A DNA stretch of 64,000 nucleotides from Tubulanus polymorphus (lineage: Eukaryota; Nemertea; Palaeonemertea; Tubulaniformes; Tubulanidae), in contig NC_134026.1 of the NCBI RefSeq assembly GCF_964204645.1, positions 25,934,650-25,998,649 of the forward strand, given 5' to 3'. The position numbers and the translations under genes are program-made. The notes below the pieces were generated by a model. That model was not told the DNA's origin and did no database searches. It saw only the letters and a list, made by a program, of their open reading frames with translations. Positions 23,801-31,409 of the stretch are shown piece by piece; positions within the stretch are counted from its first letter, which is position 1, and each line of letters begins with the position of its first letter.

Positions 23801-26800
23801 AGGGTAATACATCGAAGAGGCCCGTTTCTGACGATCCACTTTTAAAAGATATTATTTTGTTTTCAATGATCGCCTGTTTATCATTTCCAGATTTCCCACT
23901 TGGAAATAGAGATTGAACGGTTAAGGAAAATTCCACCACGCGTCGAAGTCAAGACCGAATATGTAGAGAAACGCATGCAAACTGACATTGATAGGGTAAA
24001 CTTTTTGTGAAGGAATATGCATGCCTGGATATCGCAGACGATTACAACATTTGAACTGAATCCATTTTTCTTGCTAGATTGCCGTCTTCGAAAGAGAAGT
24101 TGAACGATTGAGAAACATTCCACCACGAGTCGAAACCAGGACAGAATACGTTGAAAAACGTATGCAAACTGACATAGACAGGGTAAGACAATAGCGTGGT
24201 TGTGTTTGTTTTACACATAATTGAACGCATAAGAAACATCCCACCACGTGTTGAATACGAGACCAAGGCTGAATATGTCGAGGTTGAGAAATGCGGGCCG
24301 ACATACATCGACATGGTAACTTACGAACCCCCCCCCCCCCCCTAAAAAAATCATTTTCGTCATAAGTTGTGAACACGATATCTATCGGCTTCCGATTTCC
24401 TCTCCAACAGATTTCCTATTTGGAAAAAGAGATTGAAAGAATGAAAAACATTCCACCCCGTGTTGAGTACAAGACCGAATATGTTGAGAAACGCATGCAA
24501 ACTGATATTGACAGGGTAAATAATTGACATGTTTCGTGGCGCTGTTCATTGACCAAATCTACAGTAATTGAAAAGTCTATTTTTCGATGTAATGCTACCA
24601 AAACACGAGTCAAACTTTGTTCTTTGATATTATAGATTGCGTATTTCGAAAAAGAAATTGACAGGATAAGAAACATCCCACCTCGCGTAGAAATCAAGAC
24701 AGAATATGTTGAGGTTGAGAAACGTATGCAAACTGATATTGACAGGGTAAACAGGAATAATGAAAACGTAATTAATCTTAGCGGATTTTCCCACATTTCA
24801 AACGTCGAACTTATCTTTATTTCTAGATACAACGATTGGAACGTGAGATTGAACAGTATAAAAACCGGCCGCCGAAGATTGAATACAAAACCGAATATGT
24901 TGAGGTCGAGAAGCGCATGCAGACTGATATTGACAGGGTATGAATCGATTTTCCTTGTATAGGACATCTCTAAAACTTAACATGAATTCATAATCAAGTT
25001 GTTTATTTTCATTAAAGATTACTTTCTTCGAGAGAGAAGTAGAAAGGTTGAGAAATATCCCACCACGTGTAGAAATCAAGACTGAATATGTTGAGGTTGA
25101 GAAACGCATGCAAACTGACATTGACAGGGTATATATATATATATATATCAATAAATATGCGTCCAATGAATGAAAAAACCCAGGTGAATTCAGACCGAAT
25201 AATATTGTGAATCTTTGCAGATTGCGTATTTGGAGAAGGAAATTGAACGTGTCAGAAATATCCCACCCCGTGTAGAAACTAAGACTGAATATGTTGAAGT
25301 TGAGAAACGCATGCAAACCGATATTGATAGGGTAAGTATATTTTGTATAGAACGAATAAGCTTAAACTCTTAAATCCAGAAAAGTATTTTCCACACTTAT
25401 GCCTTCAAATAGATTTCTCTCCTTGAACGTGAAATTGAACGGGTCAGGAATATCCCACCACGTGTCGAGTACAAAACGGAATATGTTGAAGTAGAAAAAC
25501 GTATGCAAACTGACATAGACAGGGTAAATATCCCAATCTTCGATAATCTTCTATTTTTACCTATTCTAAACAATAAACCATTTTGGCTAATGAGGAGGAA
25601 TAATTTTTGCAAATATGCCACATCGTGTCTTATAGATTTCATTCCTGGAACGGGAAATTGAACGTATCAGAAATATCCCACCACGTGTAGAAACAAAGAC
25701 TGAATATGTTGAGGTTGAGAAACGTATGCAGACTGACATTGATAGGGTAAGTATTCATGAATACCAACTGATATTGATTCTATCACTTTCCAAACGGTAA
25801 TAGAACCTAAACTGCGTTTACGTTTTGTATGTGTGTATTTTAGATCAGTCAATTAGAAAGAGATATTGAACGTGTGCGAAACATCCCACCTCGCGTCGAA
25901 TACAAAACTGAATATGTCGAAGTTGAAAAACGCATGCCAGCTGATATTGAAAAGGTATACATGTAGTAATTTCGTTATTGGTTCTAGTTATTTCAAACAA
26001 ACACTCATGTTTATAATTATGATGGATATAAAAATGTTTTAGATCACCTTTTTGGAAAGAGAAGTCGAACGAATAAGAAACATCCCACCGCGTGTTGAAT
26101 ACAAAACTGAATATGTTGAAGTTGAGAAACGCACGCAGGCTGACATTGACAGGGTAGAAAGAATTTCTTTTTGAGTCTGACGAAAAGATGTTGTGATTTT
26201 AAAGTTTATACATGTACCGCATTGACAATTTTCTAGATCGCATTCCTTGAAAGGGACATTGAGCGTGTCAGAAACATCCCACCGCGTGTTGAATACCAAA
26301 CTGAATATGTTGAAGTCGAGAAACGTATGCAAACTGATATAGATAGGGTATGTATAAAACAACTTAATAATAATCAGTCAAGGAATAGGGTGACTGAATA
26401 AAAGTTTTACCGTGTAAAAAGTACAGCAAGTTTTAGGAGATTATTCTAACTATAACGTTTTATTTTCTAGATTGCCCACCTTGAGCGTGAAATTGAACGA
26501 GTCAGGAACATACCTCCGCGTGTTGAGTACAAGACAGAATATATTGAAGTTGAGAAACGCATGCAGACTGATATTGATAGGGTAATTTTGACTACTGCAT
26601 AAATCAGTTTATATTTCAATGAGGCAAACAGCTCTTCCAACCAAAATGCTGCAAAACGCCATACATCATCGATGTCGTCAATTGGATTCGAATGGCAATA
26701 AACTATGGTGGCTGATAAGGACCACGTGCATTATTTTCATATGACGTCGATCATAATAAAACGCAAAAAAACGCAAAACGAAATAGAGCAAAAACGAAAA

Positions 26801-29717
26801 ATTTGTTTCTAGTCCTTATCACCCACCATAATAAACTAGTATTCAATTGTCTTTCCTTTGTAAGCTTTTGATACCTCACCAAAGCAGTCTCATTAAAGTA
26901 AAGTAGATATAATTTCAGATCTTATTCCTTGAAAAAGAGACCGACAGGCTGAAAAACATCCCACCACGTGTAGAAATTCAGACTGAGTACGTGGAGGTCG
27001 AGAAACGCATGCAGACCGACATCGATAGGGTAGGTTTTAGGCCGTATAAAGCCTAGAGAAACATACATACATACATACATACATACATGGAAAGTTTGAT
27101 TGGGTACGATGTTTTGCTTAATTACAGATTGATTTCTTCGAAAAGGAAATCGAAAGGCTAAGAAACATTCCACCGCGAGTAGAAATTCAGACAGAATTTG
27201 TTGAGGTTGAGAAACGTATGCAAACTGATATTGACAGGGTATGAAAGAAGTCAATCTCACAAAATTCCATGACAATGCGCAATGTACACATATGTACAGA
27301 TCGTATCATCAATTATTGTTCATTTCTAGATTGCTTACCTAGAAAGAGAAATAGAAAGATTAAGAAACATTCCACCACGCATAGAATATAGAAGAGAGCA
27401 AACTGATATAGAAAAGGTGACGTACTAATGAAACCTGTTTGTATTCCCTGTCGACGGTGTATTTATTTGATGTTATGGGTTAACCGATACATATCAAACT
27501 TTCAGATCAGTTTCTTAGAACGTGATATTGAACGCATAAGAAACATTCCACCACGCGTTGAATACAAAACCGAATATGTTGAGAAGCGAATGCAGACCGA
27601 TATTACCAAGGTACGTGAGAAGATACAATTCTGACCAAGATTGGATTTCAAAATCAATGTTACCTAAATGTTACTTGTTACAGATTAGTGAACTTGAAAG
27701 GGAAGTCGAGAGACTGAGAAACACGCCACCCCGAATTGAATACAGAACTGAATATGTCGAAAAGAGAGTGCAAACCGATATTGATAGGGTAAAAACAAAT
27801 TAGAATCTACTGCCTATATATGATCAAGTAATTCATATGAATCATGAAAATATTTCATTCTATCCAGATTGCTTTCCTTGAAAGAGAAATTGAACGAGTA
27901 AGAAACATTCCACCACGTGTTGAATACAAAACTGAATATGTTGAGGTTGAGAAACGCGTGCAAACTGATATTGATAGGGTATGTCGCATAGTTTAAAAAC
28001 GAAATTGAAGGGCAATTCAGTTCCTTGGACCTACATGAAAACCTACTTATCAACAAAATCAAATCCTTTTTCAGATCAGCCAATTAGAAAGGGAAATTGA
28101 AAGAGTAAGAAATATCCCACCACGTGTCGAGTACAAGACTGAATATGTCGAGGTTGAAAAACACATGCAGACTGACATCGACAGGGTATGGCTAACAAAT
28201 CCCCTCGAAAATCTCTAAAACAGTTTTGACAAAAATACACCCCGGAATATTGAACTCACTTTCAGATTTCTTATTTGGAGAAGGAAATTGAACGTGTAAG
28301 GAACATTCCACCCCGTGTTGAGTACAAAACGGAAATTGTTGAAGTTGAGAAACGTCTGCAAACTGATGTTGACAGGGTTAGTTAGTAAGCAATCCATGTA
28401 TGCTATGAACAGTCAATTTGATAAAGATCTCACTTTTTAATTTCTTCTATCGTTGAACAGATTTCATTCCTCGAACGAGAAATTGAACGTGTCAGGAATA
28501 TTCCAGCACGAGTTGAGTACAAAACAGAATATGTTGAAAAGCGATCACAGTCGGACATTGAAAAGGTATCTATCATTAGTCTAATTACTTAAGCTGCAAT
28601 ACAAGACATTTACAGTATATTATACGAGTGATTCTTCAATTATTAAGATCGCCTACCTCGAAAACGAAATCCAAAGACGTCATCAGTTGCAACCCGAGGT
28701 CGAATATAGGACTGAATACGTAGAGAAGAGATCTCAATCGGATATCGACAGAGTTATTATAAATCCTGAGTTTTACCATAAAACAGAATAGTTTTAGTTA
28801 TAGTTTTTTCTTGTATATTCACATATTCCTGTTTATTTTCAGATTGCTACTTTGGAAAGAGAAATTTCTATTTTGCAGTCATCTAAGTACGTTCTGTGAA
28901 CAAAGCATCAATATTCATTAACATCTAGTAGTATAAACAGTATATTTATGTTAGTCTTTTTTCGTTTTAGCAGTAAGACTGTAACCCATGATTATAGGAA
29001 AGAATGGCAAGCAGCCTTGGATGAAATAGAATCTCTGAAAAGGCAACTTACCACCCAGGTTAGTGCAGTTTTTGGGATGGTTTAGATTAATGAAGATGAC
29101 ATAAAGAAAACTTCATTTGTATCCCTGTCGATTAATAGGAAACGGTTGTCCAAGAAGTTATAACCGCTGATAATACTGCAGTTGTTGAGTCGGAAGCAGT
29201 GCCCCTGCAGACCATGCAAACAATGCAAACTATCCAAGTACCGGTTCAGTACATAATGACTCCAGTTGCTGCCACCGGTCATCCTTATATGTATCATAAT
29301 GCTGATTATGATGGATACAGCACAGCTTCCACCACTCGTCGGTCGAGGTCCGCCGCTCCACGCTCTATCAGTGCCGGTCGTTCCACCGCACTAGCTACCG
29401 GAACCTATGCTTCAAGCCCGAGAGCACGTTCTGTGAGCGTCAATCGTCGTAACAGATCCACCGGAGCCGGAAGCGAAGACGTTATTGAGTCGATCCGATC
29501 GACTTTGGTTGAAACACAGCCCCTGAAAAAATCGTATGCTTCGCCATCCTACGCTACCACATCTTCCAGCGTAACGAGATCATCCCAGGCTGCGACTAGC
29601 GCCGGCGGTTATGCTTCGACCAGCGCCGGAGGTTACGCTTCAACCATAAGGTCATACACGGCTGGTGGAACAACGTCTTCCGCAACCAAGAAATACAGCA
29701 CTATTCGTTCATCATAG
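13841..29717 (+). CDS. Gene B: paralogous head-rod-tail fibrous protein, about 1561 aa, 42 coding exons
   Basis: I do not recognise this family. Exons: 13841-13862, 14133-14182, about 14731-14807, 21172-21238, 21347-21487, 21615-21695, 21834-21938, 22045-22155, 22241-22315, 22421-22531, 22637-22747, 22918-23022, 23111-23227, 23313-23417, 23507-23611, 23699-23803, 23891-23995, 24078-24182, 24411-24515, 24636-24746, 24827-24937, 25018-25128, 25221-25331, 25413-25523, 25636-25746, 25844-25954, 26043-26153, 26237-26347, 26471-26581, 26919-27029, 27128-27238, 27330-27416, 27506-27610, 27684-27788, 27868-27978, 28075-28185, 28266-28376, 28461-28565, 28648-28752, 28843-28886, 28971-29058, 29139-29717. 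They join to 4686 nt in frame. Gly/Ser/Tyr/Cys head, about 30 uniform Pro-Pro cassettes, Ser/Arg/Tyr tail. No signal peptide. Intron 3 is 6.4 kb because it holds a LINE; the other rod introns are mostly 70-130 bp. The structural role is inferred. Confidence 0.85.
14838..15310. repeat. Foldback sequence with CTCCACCCAGAAT arms
   Basis: Left arm at about 14838-14906 contains CCCTCCACCCAGAATACCC and TGTCCAAAAT. Right arm at about 15249-15310 is its reverse complement with few changes. Downstream to about 15350 the GGGTGGAGGTATTTTGG motif repeats further. It is probably a small non-autonomous DNA element or a remnant. It lies in gene B intron 3 just before the LINE. Confidence 0.65.
15716..16930 (+). 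CDS. LINE ORF1 protein, 404 aa
   Basis: An RNA-binding ORF1 protein of the coiled-coil plus RRM-like type. Residues 1-95 are basic and Ser-rich, about 95-195 are a charged coiled coil (LEDIFQEIKSMRKHLERKID), and about 195-320 match the L1-like ORF1 core (RRDNLVFLGL, then IVFQRIHR, KPRSVTAKFRDY, VRNRRKLLF). The C-terminus is Pro/Lys/Ala-rich. Ends in TAG at 16928-16930. In the LINE cycle such proteins coat element RNA; that is family knowledge. Confidence 0.85.
   Translation: MEKNSKHLASGSNTNRNRNRSKHDDRNTKDKVDKQTEHAGSGNTKRTLSKGSESSTPPTKRPAHTQSKSQPAKSYGETDPDTDTESRESAGESDSETEKELTLEDIFQEIKSMRKHLERKIDGKFNSIKKDLEQFRKDFEASMDFKIEEAKDELRVEFTTKVSDLENKLKTSGRTQPKDDRIAALENRIIDQEARSRRDNLVFLGLVESTDENIDNVVRKQLVENFGINSDRASEIVFQRIHRNPGKDKPRSVTAKFRDYVDRELVYKSRFNAKDNTVRIVADYPIEVRNRRKLLFEKLNSSKSTNPSVDGFVSFDKLILDGKIFKCINNEVKCVGEATYRTPRPRTQPKKSPEELKAASKQPAVANATNIQSAEVETMDASGTSDTPVSDLIAASRVVLDGPA
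16931..20374 (+). CDS. LINE ORF2: endonuclease and reverse transcriptase, 1147 codons
   Basis: The open frame starts directly after the ORF1 stop and in the same frame. The endonuclease begins at once (LCSLNVCGLENKL, GLCETK, MGDFNSR, VDYVVLS). The reverse transcriptase follows with NYRPITILSCLGKVF, AFVDFTKAFDTVW, GVRQGENMSPLLF and FYADDT (about 19194-19211). The C-terminus has CPLCNS-x-H-x-C type residues. The first in-frame ATG is at 17282, after the catalytic-Glu motif CETK, so a full enzyme cannot start there. Stop TAA at 20372-20374. No frameshift was seen. Confidence 0.9.
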   Translation, partial: GNATNSRRQSLTLCSLNVCGLENKLDIPEFQDHIKQFDIIGLCETKLTDFHTLNIPNYHFFGNNRKKYKRVSGGIAVLVHDSIIECVTVLPIKSEYILWFKVSKQLFPNSTSDVCVGMCYIPPEGSKYLTPECWTDIELEIISMQSNYESVILMGDFNSRTSNFTDFVEPDEFLTQRLNLNNTNYLPEIFQFNIPVDRISQDQYVNNHGHKLLDLCKNCNLYIANGRLGKDRRLGKLTCKNASVVDYVVLSPNCFNFLCDFFVHDFCDLFSDVHCTISFNLKLSGIPPTPYKGNERPVTRKVKHRPTWKRDKSDQFASNLNTQKYEQTLLSYPHVLDKDAIDSLSSVINEIFNDASIITFGNKWNSPCPSKVNKLDKPWFGHECRNARKKYHIKKRINNRIRTDRTHTDLAEASRSYKKTIRKHVNLHRKRMQREIRNLNLHNPKKYWQLLNRNTPRNTNIPVPLEDLYEFFRDANKQQDDRSELPNVANDMINENESLNDAISAEEILKAIKLLKNGKSAGSDGILNEHIKATKDIMLPVYVNFFNIVLDTGILPESWLEGVICPIFKGGNDKLPENYRPITILSCLGKVFTAILNNRLTCYIETNNILHNNQAGFRRGYSTIDNLYILHILAEVIKTQKKKLYCAFVDFTKAFDTVWRAGLWQKLLTNGINGKLLNCVKNMYDNVKSCVKANGNLSAFFPCETGVRQGENMSPLLFCLYLNDLEEFLHNRASNGISLSDHNDVIVYANLVILFYADDTVIFAQNAQELQRNLDNFHEYCNVWKLKVNTRKTKIIIFGSRGLGNEQFHMGNQNIEVVTSYKYLGLLLHQNRGFLSTKKYLVSQAKKALHALYCKTYSLNLPLDCQLKLFDQTVVPVLLYGCEVWGFSNIDSIESVHLSFLRHVLKARNSTPTFMLYGETGRFPLSIVIKSRIVSFWANLVSSQNKLSSILYKSVMRPFYINGIAPNFKWIRNVKDILYSVGLNNIWDDQSFPNTRWLQSTLKQKIMDQFLQEWRASIRESPKGDYYSLFKDNHSLEFIYTSDIPDDLLYSLSRFRTCNHKLPIETGRWMKVPRENRTCPLCNSAIGDEYHYILCCPTLDVLRTKYIERKFSIYPNQYKFSSLMQTKNIRTPYNLCIFISKIAKIFV
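20482..21171. other. Remainder of gene B intron 3
   Basis: AT-rich sequence without coding potential, except for the short G-rich tandem repeat at about 21030-21115. It ends at the acceptor of exon 21172-21238. Confidence 0.6.
21030..21115. repeat. Short G-rich tandem repeat (GGGGATTTTTACC)
   Basis: About four imperfect copies of a unit near 17 bp, GGGGATTTTTACCYA, in intron 3 of gene B roughly 60-140 bp before the next exon. It creates a repeating peptide in one frame (RGFLPRGFLPK) that is not part of the gene. Confidence 0.75.
21172..22315 (+). CDS. Gene B: divergent rod exons before the uniform array
   Basis: Exons 21172-21238, 21347-21487, 21615-21695, 21834-21938, 22045-22155 and 22241-22315. 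The first continues the head (ESVQVVQVQSDPCAVEKER). The others start I-x-x-L or similar and end in D-I-x-L or V-E-K, with middles such as YKTEIVEVEKRSQDDILL. They vary in length (75-141 nt) and match the consensus poorly, like the divergent 5' rod exons of gene A. Confidence 0.8.
22421..28565 (+). CDS. Gene B: uniform Pro-Pro cassette array, 29 exons
   Basis: From 22421-22531 to 28461-28565 nearly every exon codes one cassette of 35 (105 nt), 37 (111 nt) or 39 (117 nt) residues. The consensus starts IAFLEREIERVRNIPPRVEY and continues KTEYVEVEKRMQTDIDR. Exons begin AG|ATT or AG|ATC and end GACAGG|GTA, all phase 0-0, so any exon can be skipped without a frame change. Neighbouring exons are strikingly alike in the middle of the array. 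Exceptions: a decayed copy at 24220-24315, a short 29-residue cassette at 27330-27416, and MPADIEK instead of MQTDIDR at the end of 25844-25954. Two further degenerate exons (28648-28752, 28843-28886) link to the tail. Confidence 0.9.
23313..23803 (+). repeat. Segmental duplication copy 1 (three cassettes with introns)
   Basis: Exons 23313-23417, 23507-23611 and 23699-23803 with the introns between them match 27506-27978 closely. Intron identity is visible in GGGTAAAAACAAATTAGAAT and ATCATGAAAATATTTCATTC. Shared introns show that a genomic block was copied, not just exons under selection. Confidence 0.9.
24220..24315 (+). pseudogene. Decayed cassette exon in gene B
   Basis: The sequence reads IERIRNIPPRVEYETKAEYV, then EVEKCGPTY and IDM before a GT. 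The 5' third of the cassette (the IAFLER part) and its AG acceptor are gone, and the end has drifted from KRMQTDIDR. The only AG close upstream puts the exon out of frame with an early stop. I read it as a dead duplicate between exons 24078-24182 and 24411-24515, followed by a poly-C run near 24330. Confidence 0.8.
26704..26830. mobile_element. Small MITE-like element, 127 bp, in a gene B intron
   Basis: Inverted ends TATGGTGGCTGATAAGGAC and, at the other side, GTCCTTATCACCCACCATA, one mismatch apart. Both sides are flanked by ATAAAC (26698-26703 and 26831-26836), a candidate 6-bp target duplication. It enlarges one intron to 337 bp. No coding capacity; superfamily unknown. Confidence 0.7.
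27058..27089. repeat. (CATA)n microsatellite
   Basis: About eight units of a CATA tetranucleotide within the intron between exons 26919-27029 and 27128-27238. Confidence 0.9.
27506..27978 (+). repeat. Segmental duplication copy 2
   Basis: Partner of 23313-23803, about 4.2 kb downstream in the same array. The middle cassettes differ by one residue (EYKTEYVEK against EYRTEYVEK), and the third copy carries an extra Val-Glu pair. The introns share long blocks but differ by small indels. Confidence 0.9.
29139..29717 (+). CDS. Gene B tail exon
   Basis: This codes 192 residues and ends in TAG at 29715-29717. It starts ETVVQEVITADN, then MQTMQTIQVPVQYIMTP, a Tyr/Asp patch (YMYHNADYDGYST), Arg/Ser repeats (RRSRSAAPRSISAGRS, ARSVSVNRRNRS), EDVIESIRSTLVET, then Ser/Ala/Gly/Tyr repeats including two copies of SAGGYAST. 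It is collinear with gene A's tail in the VPVQY, RSVS and IRSTL blocks. The Gly-Tyr-Ser repeats suit a cross-linking or aggregating region (inference). Confidence 0.85.
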   Translation, partial: ETVVQEVITADNTAVVESEAVPLQTMQTMQTIQVPVQYIMTPVAATGHPYMYHNADYDGYSTASTTRRSRSAAPRSISAGRSTALATGTYASSPRARSVSVNRRNRSTGAGSEDVIESIRSTLVETQPLKKSYASPSYATTSSSVTRSSQAATSAGGYASTSAGGYASTIRSYTAGGTTSSATKKYSTIRSS

Positions 29718-29758
29718 TACTACTCCTGAAAAATGTAGTTTAGATGTTTCTTTTACTA

Positions 29759-29764
29759 AATAAA
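29759..29764 (+). other. Polyadenylation signal candidate, gene B
   Basis: AATAAA 42 nt after the stop codon. A second AATAAA follows near 29846. Confidence 0.55.
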
Positions 29765-30735
29765 CCATTAGTAAAGCGTGAAACTAACACAACGAAACAA
29801 TTCTTGAAGATTCACAATGTGGCTACGTGTGTGTGCTTTGATCAATAATAAAGTTTAAGAATATTTTGAAATCTCATATTCGTCTCATATCACTTTTATA
29901 TGAATATCTCTGGGATCGCGCGGATTGGAGTGGTTTGTTTTTATCTTGTAATCCTATGCGTAAGGAAACTGATGCGTATGTTGGATCCCGTCAGATGAAG
30001 GACAGTGCTGAAATTGCCCATACAGTCGGAAAAAGATGTTTTATCTCGATTCCATTTACTTTCAATCAGGTCACTTTATTTAAGTTAGATAAGACTAAAA
30101 ATACGACAAATTCTCGGAAAAATAGTATATTCCGATTAGGCAGTTTTCCAAGGTGTTATCTGGTGAAGACTTTGTCAAAAATGAGTTACGAGCGCGGACA
30201 GTAAAATGTATGACTTCAAAGAGGTTCCTTAAAGCATTACTGAATCTGTGCCAAATGCGTATACCGTACACCAAATATAGCCCAGGCAAGTAACCCCAAC
30301 AATTGTGCGTCCATTGATAAAATTGGTAAAACAATGGATAGAACGTTGCCAATTCGTAAACCATTTTCTAGGTTATTACGTCCCCAATTTTGAATAAGTA
30401 GTCGAATACTTTTTAAAGAGACAAGGATTTCCTAAACTTAACTTAAAATTCTCTCATCGATATGTTGACCTTATTTCCCTTCTGGGTTTTTTCGGGGTTA
30501 TTGTAAGTAGTCTTCCTGTGTTGCATCCCGAACCCATCCTCGATAGATCTACTACATGATGGAAGGAAAGGATTAGAAATCTTATCGATTGAATATTTAA
30601 TACTCAAATGCCATAAAATATCCAATTTGTTTGTTCGTGTAAGAGCTTAAATGGGAAACCCGTGTAATGAACGACATAACTGACATGAACGTGAACAAAT
30701 CTGTGTTTGCACCTAAATGATAAATCTCAATTAGA

Positions 30736-31409
30736 ATAAAGAAGTTTCCAGTTTCTAGGCGTCATTTTTTATTTGTGGCGGTCCCTCGAGGTCCCCATTG
30801 TTGCGATGATTTGCGCTCATTTTTAAAACATAAGTTTAGATTGAATATCATATAGTTCTGCAGTCCCTAGCTCAACGAAATTAATCTATACACCATTTTA
30901 AAGAAATAAAATGCAGATATTTGCTGGCGATTCTTGGAATTTTTGAACGCAACAATTGAGAACAGTGACGATGTGAAATCTCAAACTCAAGCGGGTACAG
31001 ATCAGTCGTCAGGAAAGATATTCAAAAACTTTAACGCAGGCTTTAACTGCAAATAACCCACTTTAACCTCTGTGAAAATTGGAAATATAGCTTTAAGAGA
31101 TACTCAAGATATTTTAAAATTAATAAATATTGCGATTTCTTTTACGCGCGGTTAAGATATGCGGTGCTTGGTTTCACATCGTCACTGTTCTCAATTGCTG
31201 CCTTCACAAATTCCAAGAATCGCCAGCAAATATCTGCATTTCATTTCCTTTAAAATGGTGAAAGAATTAATTTCGTCGAGCAAGGAACTGCAGAACTATT
31301 TGATATTCAATCTAAACTTATGTTTTAAAAATGCGCACAAATTATCGCAACAATGGGGACCTCGAGGGACCGCCACAAAATGACGCATAGAAACTGGAAA
31401 CTTCTTTAT
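30736..31409. mobile_element. Hairpin DNA element with long inverted arms, about 674 bp
   Basis: Left arm (about 30736-30990) starts ATAAAGAAGTTTCCAGTTTC and includes GGCGGTCCCTCGAGGTCCCC. Right arm (about 31160-31409) is its reverse complement at high identity, with a spacer of about 170 bp. Flanks are TAGA on both sides (possibly TTAGA), a candidate short target duplication. No transposase, so it is a non-autonomous foldback or MITE. Confidence 0.75.

Noticed and set aside
22421-28565. Evenly spaced near-identical 105-111 bp repeats that could look like a CRISPR array or satellite
   Set aside because: The repeats are coding exons: all open, phase 0, with splice sites at both ends and unlike introns between them.
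1554-29717. Assignment of genes A and B to intermediate filaments
   Set aside because: Head-rod-tail composition is similar, but neither the helix-start nor helix-end motif of intermediate filaments is present, and Pro-Pro breaks occur every 37 residues.
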